Below, in pieces: positions 27,333-38,144 of a DNA stretch of 64,000 nt. The notes under the pieces are model-generated. The model did no database searches and had not been told where the DNA came from. It saw only the letters and a list, made by a program, of their open reading frames with translations. Source of the DNA: Billgrantia aerodenitrificans (GTDB lineage: Bacteria; Pseudomonadota; Gammaproteobacteria; Pseudomonadales; Halomonadaceae); NCBI RefSeq assembly GCF_021404405.1, contig NZ_JABFTV010000006.1, positions 186,001 to 250,000 of the forward strand, written 5' to 3'. The position numbers and the translations under genes are program-made. How positions within the stretch are numbered: position 1 is the stretch's first letter; every line of letters starts with the position of its first letter.

Positions 27333-27429
27333 GGCGAAACGAGGCGCATTGAAATCGCTCGGCTGCTGCAAAGGGCTCTATTCTAGCAGCATGCCGAACG
27401 AGCTGAAGCCCCCGTTTCGCCGCCTGACG

Positions 27430-27981
27430 TCAGGCTGCCGGTTCCGCGGTCTCGCGCAGCTCGGCGTATAGCTCCGGATAGGCTTCCTGCAGCCGCCCCA
27501 ACTTGGCCGCCGCGCCTTCCGGCAGCGCCTGGGCCAGTAGCTCCAGGTCGCGATCGTTGAAGTATTCGCGAATCAGCGGGAACAGCAGTTCGCGCTCATC
27601 GCGCAGATAGGCACGGTGCGCGTCGAGGTAGGCCTTGAGATCGTCGGCAAATCGGTCCATGGGGATGACCGCATCCATCAGGATCATGTCGATGTCGCCG
27701 GATAGCTGATTCAGGCGCTTGCGCAAGGCCTGATAGTCGCTGGACAACCGCTCGGTCAATTCCTGGGTTTCGGGCGCCAGGGCCTGAAGCCTCTCCGAGC
27801 AGACGCGTTCGAGGGGAACGGTGAACTCTTCCATGTAGTCGAGAATGTAATCGACGACTTCGCGGACCAGCTTGAAGTTGGGCCGTTCTCCGTCAGCGAG
27901 GGACTTCTGTTTGAGCTGAAGGACGTGCAACATGCGCGCCATATTGGCATGATCCTGACGCAGTTGGGTCAGCATGGGCAT
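27430..27981 (-). CDS. Hemerythrin-like (HHE) domain protein with degenerate metal site
   Basis: A 183-residue, mostly helical protein starting MPMLTQLRQDHANMARMLHVLQ, typical of bacterial HHE proteins in this group. The first histidine (QDHANM) and a late H-x-x-x-x-x-E (HRAYLRDERELLFPLIREYF) are kept. The central segment, usually an H-H-x-x-E iron ligand set, reads EEFTVPLERVCSE and lacks both histidines. Oxygen or iron binding is therefore doubtful. An ideal AGGAGG with 7-base spacing precedes the ATG at 27981. Transcription is divergent from rarA. Confidence 0.75.
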   Translation of the reverse strand: MPMLTQLRQDHANMARMLHVLQLKQKSLADGERPNFKLVREVVDYILDYMEEFTVPLERVCSERLQALAPETQELTERLSSDYQALRKRLNQLSGDIDMILMDAVIPMDRFADDLKAYLDAHRAYLRDERELLFPLIREYFNDRDLELLAQALPEGAAAKLGRLQEAYPELYAELRETAEPAA

Positions 27982-28178
27982 GTCGAGGCCTCCTCTAACG
28001 ATGAGCGTATAGTGTTGGAGTCGCGGGACAGGAGCAGGTTCAGTCTCGTCGCCGTCGAGATACGGTCTTGTCGCCAACGAGACACGGGGCAAAAGCGGGA
28101 TGCTGTATCACCCTAGACCCTTTATGCCGATCCCGCACATCGCCCAAGGTCGAATTTGCAAGCACCAAGGAGTATGCC

Positions 28179-29519
28179 ATGGACCTTTTCGGTAAGGCGT
28201 CTGACGATTCCGCCCCCCTGGCCTATCGCATGCGCCCGCGCCGCCTCGACGATTACGTGGGCCAGCAGGCCTTGGTGGGTCCAGGCAAGCCGCTGCGACG
28301 CATGGCCGAGGCGGGCATCGTGCGCTCGATGATCTTGTGGGGGCCGCCCGGCACCGGCAAGACCACCCTGGCCGAGATCCTTGCCGAACACTCCGGCGCC
28401 CACCTGGAGCGACTCTCCGCGGTGATGGCGGGCGTGAAGGAGATTCGCGCCGCCGTTGATCGCGCGCGCGCCATGCAAGGCCAGGGCCGCCCCACGCTGC
28501 TCTTCCTCGACGAGATCCATCGGCTCAACAAGAGCCAGCAGGACGCCCTGCTGCCCCATGTGGAGGCGGGTCTGCTCACGTTGATCGGCGCCACCACCGA
28601 GAACCCCTCGTTCGAGGTCAACTCTGCCCTGCTCTCCCGGGCCCGCGTGCATGTGCTCACTGCACTCGACGAAGAAGAGCTCATGGAAGTGATGCGACGC
28701 GCCCTGAACGACGACGAGCGCGGCCTGGGCCAGCGCCGCATCGCCGTGGATGACGAAGTGCTCGGCATGCTGGCCCGCGCCGCGGCCGGCGACGCCCGTC
28801 GCGCCCTGGGCATGCTGGAGACCGCCTGCGACTTCACTGTCGTCGAGGGCGATGGCGAGCGCCTGCCCCGCGAGGCCCTGAATGCCGCGCTCGGTCACCA
28901 GGCCAGCGCCTTCGACAAGCAGGGCGACCACTACTACGACCTGCTCTCGGCGATCCACAAGTCAGTGCGCTCATCGCGCCAGGACGCCGCCCTGCTTTAC
29001 ATCGCCCGCTTCATCCAGGGCGGCGGCGACCCGCTCGACGTGGTTCGCCGCCTGGCGGCGATTGCCTCGGAGGACGTTGGCAATGCCGACCCTCGCGCGC
29101 TGCCGCTGGTCATGGCAGCCTGGGACGCCTACCTGCGCCTGGGCGACTACGAGGGCCAGCGCGCCATCGCCCATGCCGCCATTCACCTCTCCATCGCGCC
29201 CAAGAGCAACGCCATCGACCAGGCCTGGAAGCGTGCCAAGGCCTTCACGGCGGCTCAGCCGCGGCTGGAGGTGCCCACCTACCTGCGCAACGCCCCGACC
29301 AAGCTGATGGAGTCGCTGGGCCATGGCCACGGCTACCGCTACGCCCACAACGAGCCGGAAGGCTACCCGGCGGGCAGCCAGCATGACTGTTGGCCCGAGG
29401 AAGTGCCGCGAGAGGCCTTCTATCAGCCCAGCGAACACGGCCAGGAGAAGCGCTACGCCCAGCTGATGGCCTGGCGCGCCGAGCTGGATGCCCGGGCCGA
29501 CGGAAACGCAGGCGAGTAG
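28179..29519 (+). CDS. rarA: Replication-associated recombination ATPase RarA (MgsA)
   Basis: A 446-residue AAA+ clamp-loader-like ATPase (E. coli 447) that acts at stalled replication forks. Walker A is [13 protein letters not shown] and Walker [17 protein letters not shown]. Sensor 1 lies in [23 protein letters not shown], which is diagnostic for the family. The C-terminal MgsA tetramerisation part includes [14 protein letters not shown] and [23 protein letters not shown]. The ATG at 28179 has AAGGAG upstream. It is convergent with lolA, although in E. coli lolA and rarA are co-directional. Confidence 0.95.
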   Translation: MDLFGKASDDSAPLAYRMRPRRLDDYVGQQALVGPGKPLRRMAEAGIVRSMILWGPPGTGKTTLAEILAEHSGAHLERLSAVMAGVKEIRAAVDRARAMQGQGRPTLLFLDEIHRLNKSQQDALLPHVEAGLLTLIGATTENPSFEVNSALLSRARVHVLTALDEEELMEVMRRALNDDERGLGQRRIAVDDEVLGMLARAAAGDARRALGMLETACDFTVVEGDGERLPREALNAALGHQASAFDKQGDHYYDLLSAIHKSVRSSRQDAALLYIARFIQGGGDPLDVVRRLAAIASEDVGNADPRALPLVMAAWDAYLRLGDYEGQRAIAHAAIHLSIAPKSNAIDQAWKRAKAFTAAQPRLEVPTYLRNAPTKLMESLGHGHGYRYAHNEPEGYPAGSQHDCWPEEVPREAFYQPSEHGQEKRYAQLMAWRAELDARADGNAGE

Positions 29520-29544
29520 CAAGGCGAGCCGGAAAGACGCCAGC

Positions 29545-29693
29545 TAAGGAAACGCTGAATAAATCGGCGAGCGAGATGAAGCGCTAGGCGCACGGAGCAC
29601 AGGAACCGGAGCATATGGGGTATATGTGAGGATTCCGCGCACCGCGCAACGCAGCGATTCGCTCGCGCAGCCATTTGTGCAGTGTTTCCCTAA
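29545..29693. mobile_element. MITE-like inverted-repeat element (~148 bp) between rarA and lolA
   Basis: The ends are near-inverted copies: TAAGGAAACGCTGAATAAAT on the left and, on the reverse strand at the right, TAGGGAAACACTGCACAAAT. Complementarity continues inward as an imperfect long palindrome (GAGCGAG...CTCGC, then GGAACC...GGATTCC) around CATATGGGGTATATG. No coding frame of note is inside. The structure suggests a non-autonomous repeat, but no target-site duplication is obvious and no second copy lies in the window. Confidence 0.6.
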
Positions 29694-29695
29694 CG

Positions 29696-29722
29696 AAAGC
29701 GCCGCCTCAAGGGCGGCGCTTT
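29696..29722. terminator. Shared terminator between convergent rarA and lolA
   Basis: AAAGCGCCGCC/GGCGGCGCTTT is a perfect 11-bp stem with a 5-base loop. A and T flanks at both ends of the stem allow it to work in both directions. Confidence 0.8.
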
Positions 29723-29756
29723 GCGTTCTGCTTGAACTATCCGTGGATAACGAGGA

Positions 29757-30386
29757 TCAGTGAGTGTCGCGGATCACGTCGGCCCCTTCGGGGATCTGGA
29801 ACGCGAAGCGACGCTCGTCGATGGCGTGGTTGGTGCGCACGTCGCTGAACTCAATGACGGTCTCCTGGCCGGTGCTGTCGATCATCTGCAGGGCCGCCAG
29901 CTGCTCGCCGCGGAAGGTCATCTGCAGCTCTTCGAACAGGGTGTCCGGCGATCTCGGCACCAGCCGGAAGCTCTCGCCACCGCCCTCCTGATGGCGTGTG
30001 ACCTCGTAGCTATCGGTCAGCTCGCGGGCGCTACCCGACAGCAGCAGCGCCGGGGTGTGGGTGACCCGCTGGTCGAGCGCCTGTACGGTGACCTGCTCCA
30101 GATCGGGATCGTAGAGATAGACCTCGCTGCCGTCGGAGATCACCTCCTGCTGATAGGGCGCCGCGACCTCCCAGCGGAACTTGCCGGGACGCGACAGCCA
30201 CATCTGGCCGTTGGCCTGCTGCAGACGCTCCCCACTGCCGTCGAGGATCAACTGCTCGAAGCGCGCCTCGAGGGTTTCCAGTGGCTCCAACAGACTGGTC
30301 AGCCGGTCGGCACCTTCGCTGGCCAAGGCGGCTGCCGGCATGACGAGGGTAAGGGCCAGTGCAGTTAGGGTCTTCTTCACACTCAT
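29757..30386 (-). CDS. lolA: Outer-membrane lipoprotein carrier protein LolA
   Basis: A 209-residue periplasmic chaperone (E. coli 203) that carries lipoproteins from LolCDE to LolB. The signal peptide is MSVKKTLTALALTLVMPAAALAS. The mature half-barrel shows GQMWLSRPGKFRWEVAAPYQQEVISDG and YLYDPDLEQVTVQ, which are conserved LolA segments. GGGAGAGAG precedes the ATG. It lies downstream of ftsK on the same strand, as in E. coli, with a hairpin between the two genes. Confidence 0.95.
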   Translation of the reverse strand: MSVKKTLTALALTLVMPAAALASEGADRLTSLLEPLETLEARFEQLILDGSGERLQQANGQMWLSRPGKFRWEVAAPYQQEVISDGSEVYLYDPDLEQVTVQALDQRVTHTPALLLSGSARELTDSYEVTRHQEGGGESFRLVPRSPDTLFEELQMTFRGEQLAALQMIDSTGQETVIEFSDVRTNHAIDERRFAFQIPEGADVIRDTH

Positions 30387-30439
30387 CGTCTCTCTCCCTG
30401 GGCGGGTCCTGAATGGATCCTGTCACTCGGACCCGCTAC

Positions 30440-30469
30440 GTGCCGGCGGGTTGCATTGCCCGCCGGCAC
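30440..30469 (-). terminator. Hairpin between ftsK and lolA
   Basis: GTGCCGGCGGG/CCCGCCGGCAC form an 11-bp stem with an 8-base loop, about 40 bases after the ftsK stop. There is no T tract on the minus strand, so it may only reduce read-through into lolA. Confidence 0.5.
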
Positions 30470-30511
30470 TTTCATGATTGATGCATGGTTGTCGCCTGTC
30501 GCCGACGGCGA

Positions 30512-33500
30512 TCAATTGCCCACTGGCGGCGGCGCCAGCACTTCACGACCGCCGTTGGTGCCCATCGAGGAGACCACGCCGGCCGCCTCCATGGCTTCCA
30601 CCAGGCGCGCCGCGCGGTTGTAGCCGATCTTGAAGCGCCGCTGCACCGCCGAGATGGAGGCGCGGCGACTCTCGGTGACGAACTGTACCGCTTCGTCGTA
30701 GAGGGCATCCTGCTCGGCATCGCCGCCACCCTCGCCCATATCGGCCTCGAGCCCGGTCAGGGCGTCGGCCGAGACGCCGCCGGAGAGGATCTCGTCGACG
30801 TATTCCGGCTCGCCGCGACGTTTCCAGTCCTCCACCACCCGATGCACCTCGTCGTCATCGACGAAGGCCCCGTGCACCCGGGTCGGCAGCCCCGAACCCG
30901 CCGGCAGGTAGAGCATGTCGCCATGGCCCAGCAGATTCTCGGCGCCCCCCTGATCGAGAATGGTGCGCGAATCGACCTTGGACGACACCTGGAAGGCCAT
31001 GCGGGTGGGGATGTTGGCCTTGATCAGACCGGTCACCACGTCAACCGAGGGGCGCTGGGTGGCCAGTATCAGGTGGATACCGGCGGCCCGCGCCTTCTGC
31101 GCCAGACGCGCGATCAGCTCTTCGACCTTCTTGCCGACGATCATGAACATGTCGGCGAATTCGTCGATCACCACCACGATGTAGGGCAGTTTCTCCAGTA
31201 CCGGTGGGGCTTCGTGCATCTCCCACGGCTGCGGCTCCCACAGCGGGTCGGCCACCTGGGCGCCGGCACGCCCGGCCTCGTCGAGCTTGCCGTTGAAGCC
31301 GGCGATGTTGCGCACGCCCATGGCCGCCATCAGCTTGTAGCGCCGCTCCATCTCGGCCACGCACCAGCGCAGCGCGTTGGCGGCCTCCTTCATGTCGGTG
31401 ACCACTGGGGCCAGCAGATGCGGGATGCCGTCGTAGACGGAAAGCTCCAGCATCTTGGGGTCGACCATGATCAGGCGCAGCTCGTCCGGTGTGGCCTTGA
31501 GCAGCATCGAGATGAGCATGGCGTTGACGCCCACCGACTTGCCCGAGCCGGTGGTACCGGCCACCAGCAGGTGAGGCATCTTGCCCAGGTTGGCCACCAC
31601 CGGGCCACCACCGATGTCCTGGCCCAGCGCCAGGGTCAGTGCCGAAGCCTCCTGCTGGTAGCGGTCGGAGTCGATCACTTCGCGCAGACGGATCATCGCC
31701 CGGTGCGGATTGGGAATCTCGATGCCCACCGTGGGTCGCCCGGGGATGACCTCCACCACGCGCACGCTCTTGACCATCAGCGAGCGCGCCAGATCCTTGG
31801 CCAGGTTGCTGATCTTCGACACCTTCACCCCGGCGGCGGGCTTGATCTCGAAGCGGGTGATCACCGGCCCCGGCCAGGTGTGCACCACCTCGGCCTTGAC
31901 GCCGTATTCGCGCAGGCGGGTCTCGAGCAGTTCGGCCATGTCGGCCAGTTGCTGCTCGGTGTAGTTCTGCTGATGCGGCTCCGGCGGCGTGAGCAGGCGC
32001 AGGCTGGGCAGCTCGCCGTCCGGCTCCGGCATGTCGTCGAGGGTGGGCCGCTGGCTCTGCAGATGCTCCACCGTCCAGAGCGTGGGGCCATCGGGCTCCG
32101 CTGCCGCGGCACGTGCCTGTTCGGCGGTGGCGACTCTGCCGCCACTTTCGCTCTCGTCTTCGCTCTCGTTTTCTTCCTCGTCATCGATGAACGTCAATGA
32201 GGGCTCATCGGTGGCAGCCGACCGGCCGGCCGACTCACGCCAGGCCCGCAGACCCTCGGCCTGATCGGTATAGGCAGTGGGGCGTTGCGCAGCGCTGGCC
32301 GTCTGAGGCGGCATGGCCTCGTCCGCATTCGCCTCGTCGAGATCGCCATCGTCTTCGAAGTCGTCGCCACCGACGTCGTTCCAGTTCAGCCGCGGCTCGT
32401 AAGCATCGGTCGACTCTTCGGGCTGCAGATCGCCGAGCCCTGGCTCGCGCCGTGCTTCCTCACGCCGCACTTCCCCACGCGGTGCAGCAGGCTCGGGGGC
32501 TGCGGGCTCCGCCGTGGACGACACCGTCTCGGGATCGGGTGGCTGGAAGCCGGGAGAGGTAGCCTTGGCTGCCGGCGTCTGAACGTCATCGGTGGCGCGT
32601 AGCGGCATGGCGGCGGTAGGCAGCGGTTCGTCGTCGCGGCTGGCCTTGAGCGCAGCGGCGGCAAGCGGCCCGGCGACAGCCGCACCCGGTGCCGCCGCCA
32701 TCGTAGCGCCGGCGGCAGCCACAGAGGCAGCAGCAGGCCGCGCCCCGGCGGCCACGTCGTCACGACGGGCCGTATAGGCGGCATCCGGCCGCTTCGCCGA
32801 AGGCGTACGCTCGGGCACTTCCCAGGGAATATCGGTATCGCCGTCGTCACCGAAGGTGGGCTCGAGCCCCGGTTCACGCAGCGAAGGCACCTCGGCATCG
32901 GCTCCGCCGCGACGCCGCTGCCAAAACCGCCAACGCCGCGGCGCCGGCTCGGCTGCTGCCTCAGCGTCGTGTTCCGTCTCGTTCTGCTCCTGGTCATCGC
33001 CCTCGCGCCAGTGCGGTTCATGCCGCTCGCGCACCAAACCGAACGGAGAAGCCGCCCAGCGCCACAGGCGCAGGAAGCGATAGCCGAGCTCATCCATGAC
33101 GGCCAGCCAGGAGAGCCCGGTGAAGAGCGGGAAGCCACACAGCATGGCCGCCACCGCCAGCAGGCCGGTGCCACCCGAGTCGACCAACGGCACCAGAGCG
33201 CCTACCAGCCCCTCGCCCAGGATGCCGCCCGAGGCATAGGGCAGCACGCTGTTCGGGCTGTAGAAATGCAGCGCCCCCAGCGTGGTGGTGCCCAGCAGCA
33301 GCAGCACCAGGCCGCCCAGGCGAACGGCAACGGCCGTGGCGTCCCATTCGATCTGCACGCGGCGATGGCGAATCAGCCACCAGCCGGCAAAGCCCAGCAT
33401 GCCGGGCCACCACAGCGCACTGGCGCCGAACAAGGAATACAGCACGTCGGCCAGCCAGGCACCGAAAGGCCCCATCCAGTTACCAACCTCGGTTTCCGGG

Positions 33501-33673
33501 CCGCGACGCGACCAGCCGGGGTCGGTGCCCTGATAGCTGAACAGCGCCAGCAGCAGAAACACGCAGGCAGCCAGCAGAAGAATGATTGCCCCTTCCCGGG
33601 CCACGCCCTGCAGGTGAATTGCCAGGCGTGTGGTCGGCTGCTGGGGGCTCTCCTCCGTTGCGCGCCGCGGCAC
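30512..33673 (-). CDS. ftsK: DNA translocase FtsK
   Basis: A 1053-residue divisome protein coordinating chromosome segregation with septation. Four to five N-terminal membrane helices lie within about residues 25-195. A long Pro/Ala/Glu-rich linker runs to about 570. The RecA-like motor carries Walker [13 protein letters not shown] (near 705) and the [16 protein letters not shown] region. The C-terminal gamma winged helix ends [19 protein letters not shown] chose GTG at 33673, 7 bases after AGGA; a TTG at 33694 behind GAGGGGG would add seven residues. An inverted repeat CACCGTT/AACGGTG at 33711-33729 lies just upstream. Confidence 0.95.
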   Translation of the reverse strand: MPRRATEESPQQPTTRLAIHLQGVAREGAIILLLAACVFLLLALFSYQGTDPGWSRRGPETEVGNWMGPFGAWLADVLYSLFGASALWWPGMLGFAGWWLIRHRRVQIEWDATAVAVRLGGLVLLLLGTTTLGALHFYSPNSVLPYASGGILGEGLVGALVPLVDSGGTGLLAVAAMLCGFPLFTGLSWLAVMDELGYRFLRLWRWAASPFGLVRERHEPHWREGDDQEQNETEHDAEAAAEPAPRRWRFWQRRRGGADAEVPSLREPGLEPTFGDDGDTDIPWEVPERTPSAKRPDAAYTARRDDVAAGARPAAASVAAAGATMAAAPGAAVAGPLAAAALKASRDDEPLPTAAMPLRATDDVQTPAAKATSPGFQPPDPETVSSTAEPAAPEPAAPRGEVRREEARREPGLGDLQPEESTDAYEPRLNWNDVGGDDFEDDGDLDEANADEAMPPQTASAAQRPTAYTDQAEGLRAWRESAGRSAATDEPSLTFIDDEEENESEDESESGGRVATAEQARAAAAEPDGPTLWTVEHLQSQRPTLDDMPEPDGELPSLRLLTPPEPHQQNYTEQQLADMAELLETRLREYGVKAEVVHTWPGPVITRFEIKPAAGVKVSKISNLAKDLARSLMVKSVRVVEVIPGRPTVGIEIPNPHRAMIRLREVIDSDRYQQEASALTLALGQDIGGGPVVANLGKMPHLLVAGTTGSGKSVGVNAMLISMLLKATPDELRLIMVDPKMLELSVYDGIPHLLAPVVTDMKEAANALRWCVAEMERRYKLMAAMGVRNIAGFNGKLDEAGRAGAQVADPLWEPQPWEMHEAPPVLEKLPYIVVVIDEFADMFMIVGKKVEELIARLAQKARAAGIHLILATQRPSVDVVTGLIKANIPTRMAFQVSSKVDSRTILDQGGAENLLGHGDMLYLPAGSGLPTRVHGAFVDDDEVHRVVEDWKRRGEPEYVDEILSGGVSADALTGLEADMGEGGGDAEQDALYDEAVQFVTESRRASISAVQRRFKIGYNRAARLVEAMEAAGVVSSMGTNGGREVLAPPPVGN

Positions 33674-33877
33674 GCCTCTTTCCTTTGCACTCAACTCGCC
33701 AACCCCCTCGCACCGTTACGGCAACGGTGCCTTTCTCGACTTGCACGAAGCAGATTGAATTCAGCCGCCATCATACCGGGAGTACAGGCCTCGGCACAGT
33801 GGTCACGCAGGTCGCTTGAGCCAAATCGGCTGCGGCGTCAGACTAGAGGTATTCCTGCTGACGAGGAGCGCCATTCG

Positions 33878-34621
33878 ATGCTGTCCTGGCTTCCCGCGCG
33901 TCCCGTGCGTTTTCCTCCCGTTTCGCACGCGTTGCGTGACCCGGAAGGCTTGCTGGCAGCGGGCGGCGAACTCACGCCCGAGTGGCTGTTGGCGGCCTAC
34001 CGGCACGGCATCTTTCCCTGGTACAGCGATGACCAACCCATCCTGTGGTGGTGCCCGAACCCGCGCATGGTGCTGTTCCTCGACGAACTGCGCATCGCTC
34101 GCAGCCTGGACAAGCGGCTACGCAACGGCGGCCTTCGGGTCACCTTCGATCGCGCCTTCGCGGCCGTCGTCAGAGCCTGCGCCGAGCCCCGCCAAGGTCA
34201 GCCGGGCACCTGGATCACCGAGGAGATGCATGCCGCCTACGTGACGCTGCATCGCCTCGGCTATGCCCGCTCGGTAGAGGTGTGGCGCGGAGCCGAGCTG
34301 GTCGGCGGTCTCTACGGCGTGGCCATGGGACCGGTATTCTTCGGCGAGTCGATGTTCTCGCGGGCCAACGATGCCTCCAAGATCGCCCTCGTGCATCTGG
34401 TACGCGCCATGCGCGCGGGCGGCGGGCGCCTGATCGACTGCCAGATGCATACCCGCCACCTCGCCAGCCTGGGCGCACGCGACATCGCTCGCACCGAGTT
34501 CATCAACTATCTTGAATCATGTCTGGCGACGTCGGAACATAAGGATAGCCAATATCCCCTGCCCTGCTGGGGGCTACCCGATGACTCATCCCGCGTCGAA
34601 CCCCTGACGGCACTCACTTAA
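33878..34621 (+). CDS. aat: Leucyl/phenylalanyl-tRNA-protein transferase Aat
   Basis: A 247-residue enzyme (E. coli 234) that adds Leu or Phe from tRNA to the N-termini of proteins starting with Arg or Lys, making N-degrons for ClpS-ClpAP. Conserved segments are HGIFPWYSDDQPILWWCPNPRMVL, GTWITEEMHAAY, VGGLYGVAMGPVFFGESMFS and IDCQMHTRHLASLGA. The ATG at 33878 follows GAGGAG with 9-base spacing. The open frame extends much further upstream without family sequence. It is divergent from ftsK and directly followed by bpt. Confidence 0.95.
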   Translation: MLSWLPARPVRFPPVSHALRDPEGLLAAGGELTPEWLLAAYRHGIFPWYSDDQPILWWCPNPRMVLFLDELRIARSLDKRLRNGGLRVTFDRAFAAVVRACAEPRQGQPGTWITEEMHAAYVTLHRLGYARSVEVWRGAELVGGLYGVAMGPVFFGESMFSRANDASKIALVHLVRAMRAGGGRLIDCQMHTRHLASLGARDIARTEFINYLESCLATSEHKDSQYPLPCWGLPDDSSRVEPLTALT

Positions 34622-34634
34622 GGAGGCGACCCCC

Positions 34635-35384
34635 GTGAGCAGCAATGCGCCTCGTCATCCGATAAGGGATCTGCGCTTCTTCCTGACCGTACCGCACGCC
34701 TGCAGCTATCTGGAAGGGCACGAAGCCACGACCCTGTTTCTCGATCCCCAGGAGTCGCATGGGCAGGGCATCTACGACTCGCTGGCCCTGCTCGGCTTTC
34801 GTCGCAGCGGACGGCACCTCTACCGCCCTCACTGCGAGGGCTGCAGCGCCTGCGTCTCGGTGCGCATACCGGTCGACGACTTCCAGCCCAGCCGCAGCCA
34901 GCGGCGGGTCGCCAGGCGCAACGGGGACTTGTCGCTGGTCGAGCGACCGGCGCTGTTCGACGTAGAGCACTACGCGCTCTACGAGCGCTACATCCAGGTA
35001 CGCCACTGGGATGGCGACATGTTCCCCCCCAGTCGCGAGCAGTACCGCACCTTCCTGACCCTCGACGAACCCTACTCGCGGCTGCTCGAGTTCCGCCAGG
35101 ATGGACGCTTGATCGCCGTGTCGGCCTTCGACCGCTTGGAGCACGGCCTCTCCGCCATCTACACCTTCTTCGACCCGGACCCGGACTACGACCGGCGTTC
35201 GCTCGGGACCTTCGCCGTACTGAGCCTGTTGAATCTGGCCTACCGCGAGGGGCTGCCCCACGTCTATCTGGGCTACTGGATTCGCCAATGCCGCAAGATG
35301 GCCTACAAAGAGGCCTACCGCCCGCTGGAAGCACTGGAAGGGCGGCACTGGCGGCGCCTGTTACCCACTTCGTCCTCACCCTGA
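34635..35384 (+). CDS. bpt: Aspartate/glutamate leucyltransferase Bpt (arginyltransferase family)
   Basis: A 249-residue member of the ATE1-like family; the bacterial subgroup Bpt transfers Leu to N-terminal Asp or Glu, feeding the same N-degron pathway as Aat. The N-terminal cysteine cluster CEGCSACVSVRIPVDDF and the GNAT-like C-terminal half (SAIYTFFDPDPDYDRRSLGT, YLGYWIRQCRKMAYK) are diagnostic. The start is a GTG with a perfect AGGAGG that overlaps the aat stop region. Bpt rather than eukaryotic-type Ate is assigned from bacterial family membership and length. Confidence 0.92.
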   Translation: MSSNAPRHPIRDLRFFLTVPHACSYLEGHEATTLFLDPQESHGQGIYDSLALLGFRRSGRHLYRPHCEGCSACVSVRIPVDDFQPSRSQRRVARRNGDLSLVERPALFDVEHYALYERYIQVRHWDGDMFPPSREQYRTFLTLDEPYSRLLEFRQDGRLIAVSAFDRLEHGLSAIYTFFDPDPDYDRRSLGTFAVLSLLNLAYREGLPHVYLGYWIRQCRKMAYKEAYRPLEALEGRHWRRLLPTSSSP

Positions 35385-35400
35385 CACGGCCCGCTTTGCC

Positions 35401-35429
35401 TTGACGCCCGGCTTGCGGCACAATATCGC
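35401..35429 (+). promoter_or_regulatory. Candidate infA promoter
   Basis: TTGACG (35401-35406), a 17-base spacer and TATCGC (35424-35429) lie in the gap between bpt and infA. The -35 has five of six consensus bases; the -10 is weak. A separate promoter for infA is expected from E. coli. Confidence 0.4.
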
Positions 35430-35555
35430 GCTATCCTAGGGACGGGCGCGCCGTTCATCGGTGCGCTCGGCGCCCTGTCGTACGGTAGCCATGGCGCCTG
35501 GGGCTCATGGCATACGAAGTCATGCATACATCGTCATCAGCGAGGAACCGCCTAT

Positions 35556-35774
35556 ATGGCACGTGAAGACCATATCGAAATGGAAGGCGTCGTCGTCGAT
35601 ACCCTTCCCAACACCACCTTTCGCGTCGAGCTGGAAAACGGCCACGTCGTGACCGCCCACATCTCGGGCAAGATGCGCAAGAACTACATCCGCATTCTCA
35701 CCGGCGACAAGGTCAAGGTCGAACTGACCCCCTACGACCTGACCAAGGGCCGCATCGTCTATCGCTCACGCTGA
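35556..35774 (+). CDS. infA: Translation initiation factor IF-1
   Basis: A 72-residue S1/OB-fold protein beginning [20 protein letters not shown] and ending [15 protein letters not shown], the expected full length. It binds the 30S A site during initiation. GAGGAA lies upstream of the ATG. It sits after aat and bpt and is convergent with clpA, the same neighbourhood as in E. coli. Confidence 0.98.
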   Translation: MAREDHIEMEGVVVDTLPNTTFRVELENGHVVTAHISGKMRKNYIRILTGDKVKVELTPYDLTKGRIVYRSR

Positions 35775-35818
35775 GCGAACGCGGGCGCCTGGCAGCGACG
35801 CCGCCCTCGACACGACAA

Positions 35819-35840
35819 CGCCCCGTCCGGAGACAGGGCG
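35819..35840 (-). terminator. Hairpin terminator of clpA
   Basis: CGCCCTGTC/GACGGGGCG on the minus strand pairs over 9 bp with one U-G wobble and a 4-base loop. On the plus strand the same position would be a C-A mismatch, so the structure fits clpA transcription better than infA. Confidence 0.5.
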
Positions 35841-35867
35841 CTGTGCGAGGTCGAAACCACCCTGGGC

Positions 35868-38144
35868 TCAGGGCGCGTCGGCCATTTCCGACTCCGTGGA
35901 GAGATGCAACTCACCATCCTCCACCGTGACGTGAACCACTCCCCCGTGCTCGGATAGCTCCCCGAACAGGATCAGCTCCGCCAACGGCTTCTTGAGTTTC
36001 TCCTGGATCAGCCTCGCCATGGGCCTTGCGCCCATGCTGGGGTCGTAGCCCTTCTCGGCCAGCCAGTCTCGGGCGGCGATGTCCACATCCAGCTGTACCC
36101 GCTTCTCGTCGAGCTGCGCCTGCAGCTCCACCAGGAACTTGTCCACCACGCTGCGCACCACCGAGGTGGGCAGAGAGTGGAACTGGATGATGCCGTCCAG
36201 GCGGTTACGGAACTCCGGCGAGAAGGTCTTGCGAATCACCTCCATGGCATCGGTGGAGTGATCCTGGCTCTGGAAGCCGATGGAGCGGCGAGCCTGCTGC
36301 TCGGCACCGGCATTCGAGGTCATGATCACGATCACATGGCGGAAGTCCGCCTCGCGCCCGTTGTTGTCGGTGAGCCGGCCGTGGTCCATTACCTGCAGCA
36401 GCAGGTTGAAGACCTCCGGGTGCGCCTTCTCGATCTCGTCGAGCAACAGCACGCAGTGCGGCTGCTTGGTGATCGCCTCGGTAAGCAACCCGCCCTGGTC
36501 GTAGCCGACGTAGCCCGGGGGGGCACCGATCAGCCGCGACACGGTGTGGCGCTCCATGTACTCCGACATGTCGAAACGCACCAGCTCGATGCCCATGATG
36601 CGTGACAATTGACGCGCCACTTCGGTCTTGCCCACCCCGGTGGGGCCAGCGAAGAGGAAGCTGCCCACCGGCTTGTCGGGGGACTTGAGACCGGCCCGCG
36701 ACAGTTTGATGGCGGCAGAGAGGCTGTCGATGGCCTCGTCCTGACCGAACACCAGCATCTTCAGGTCGCGGTCCAGGTTCTCGAGCAGCTTGCGGTCGGA
36801 GCTGGACACACTCTTGGGCGGAATCCGCGCGATCGACGCCACTACGGCCTCGACCTGGTCCACGTCGATGGTATCGACCCGCACCTCCGGCGGCAGCAGG
36901 CGCTGATGCGCACCGGCCTCGTCGATCACATCGATGGCCTTGTCGGGCAGATGGCGATCGTTGATGTAGCGATCCGCCAAGCGCGCCGCGCTCTCCAGTG
37001 CCGCGTCGGTGTACTTGAGGCGATGGTGCTCCTCGAAGCGCGAGCGCAGCCCCTTGAGGATGCGGATGGTGTCGTCCACCGAGGGGGCCATGACGTCGAC
37101 CTTCTGGAAACGACGTGCCAGCGCCCGATCCTTCTCGAAGATGCCGCGGAACTCCTGGAAGGTGGTGGAGCCGATACAGCGCAGCTCACCCGAGGAGAGC
37201 AGAGGCTTGAGCAGGTTCGAGGCATCCATCACCCCGCCGGAAGCCGCTCCGGCACCGATCACCGTGTGGATCTCGTCGATGAAGAGGATCGAGTTGGGCT
37301 GCTTCTTGAGCTCCGCCAACAGGCTCTTCAGACGCTTCTCGAAATCGCCACGGTACTTGGTGCCGGCCAGCAAGGCACCCATGTCGAGGGCGTAGACCAC
37401 GGCATCGCCGATGACCTCGGGCACGTCCTCTTCGACGATGCGCTTGGCCAGACCCTCGGCGATGGCGGTCTTGCCCACGCCGGCCTCGCCCACCAGCAGC
37501 GGGTTGTTCTTGCGCCGGCGGGCGAGGATCTGGATCACCCGCTCGAGCTCGTGCTCACGCCCGATGAGCGGATCGATCTTGCCCATCCGCGCCTGCTCGT
37601 TGAGGTTGGTGGCATAGCCGGTCAGCGGGTTGGCGCTGGTCTCGCCGCCGCCCTCTTCGGCCTCTTCGCTATCGCTGGGCGACGACGAAGGATTCTGGCC
37701 GTGTCCCGCCACCTTGGAAATTCCGTGGGCGATGTAATTCACCGCATCGACCCGGGCCACGTTTTGCTGCTTGAGGAAGTAGACCGCCTGGCTCTCCTGC
37801 TCGGAGAAGATGGCCACCAGTACGTTGGCCCCGGTCACTTCGCTCTTGCCGGAGGACTGCACGTGGAACACGGCACGCTGCAGCACGCGTTGAAAACCCA
37901 GGGTCGGCTGGGTCTCGCGGTCGCTCTGATCCTCGGGAATCAGCGGAGTGGTGGAATTGATGAAATCCTGCAGGTCGGACCGCAACTTGTCGAGGTTGGC
38001 CCCACAGGCTCGCAGCACGTCTGCCGCTGAGGCATTGTCGAGCAGCGCCAGCAGCAGGTGCTCCACGGTCATGAACTCGTGCCGCTTGGAGCGGGCCACG
38101 GTAAATGCCGTGTTCAGGGTCAGTTCAAGTTCTTTGCTCAGCAT
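35868..38144 (-). CDS. clpA: ClpAP protease ATPase subunit ClpA
   Basis: A 758-residue HSP100 unfoldase, the same length as in E. coli. The N-terminal Clp repeat domain (about 1-150) binds ClpS. AAA1 has Walker [11 protein letters not shown] near 215 and AAA2 has [10 protein letters not shown] near 495. The ClpP-docking loop reads RSIGFQSQD, that is IGF rather than the IGL of E. coli ClpA. The start at 38144 gives [14 protein letters not shown] with AAGGGGA upstream. It lies downstream of clpS on the same strand, 143 bases away, and may share its transcript. Confidence 0.97.
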   Translation of the reverse strand: MLSKELELTLNTAFTVARSKRHEFMTVEHLLLALLDNASAADVLRACGANLDKLRSDLQDFINSTTPLIPEDQSDRETQPTLGFQRVLQRAVFHVQSSGKSEVTGANVLVAIFSEQESQAVYFLKQQNVARVDAVNYIAHGISKVAGHGQNPSSSPSDSEEAEEGGGETSANPLTGYATNLNEQARMGKIDPLIGREHELERVIQILARRRKNNPLLVGEAGVGKTAIAEGLAKRIVEEDVPEVIGDAVVYALDMGALLAGTKYRGDFEKRLKSLLAELKKQPNSILFIDEIHTVIGAGAASGGVMDASNLLKPLLSSGELRCIGSTTFQEFRGIFEKDRALARRFQKVDVMAPSVDDTIRILKGLRSRFEEHHRLKYTDAALESAARLADRYINDRHLPDKAIDVIDEAGAHQRLLPPEVRVDTIDVDQVEAVVASIARIPPKSVSSSDRKLLENLDRDLKMLVFGQDEAIDSLSAAIKLSRAGLKSPDKPVGSFLFAGPTGVGKTEVARQLSRIMGIELVRFDMSEYMERHTVSRLIGAPPGYVGYDQGGLLTEAITKQPHCVLLLDEIEKAHPEVFNLLLQVMDHGRLTDNNGREADFRHVIVIMTSNAGAEQQARRSIGFQSQDHSTDAMEVIRKTFSPEFRNRLDGIIQFHSLPTSVVRSVVDKFLVELQAQLDEKRVQLDVDIAARDWLAEKGYDPSMGARPMARLIQEKLKKPLAELILFGELSEHGGVVHVTVEDGELHLSTESEMADAP

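Noticed and set aside
30485-32200. 571-codon plus-strand frame opposite ftsK
   Set aside because: Antisense to the conserved FtsK motor and without recognisable domains.
32969-33877. Long N-terminal extension of the aat frame
   Set aside because: It runs antisense through ftsK and lacks family sequence. The ATG at 33878 has a proper ribosome-binding site.
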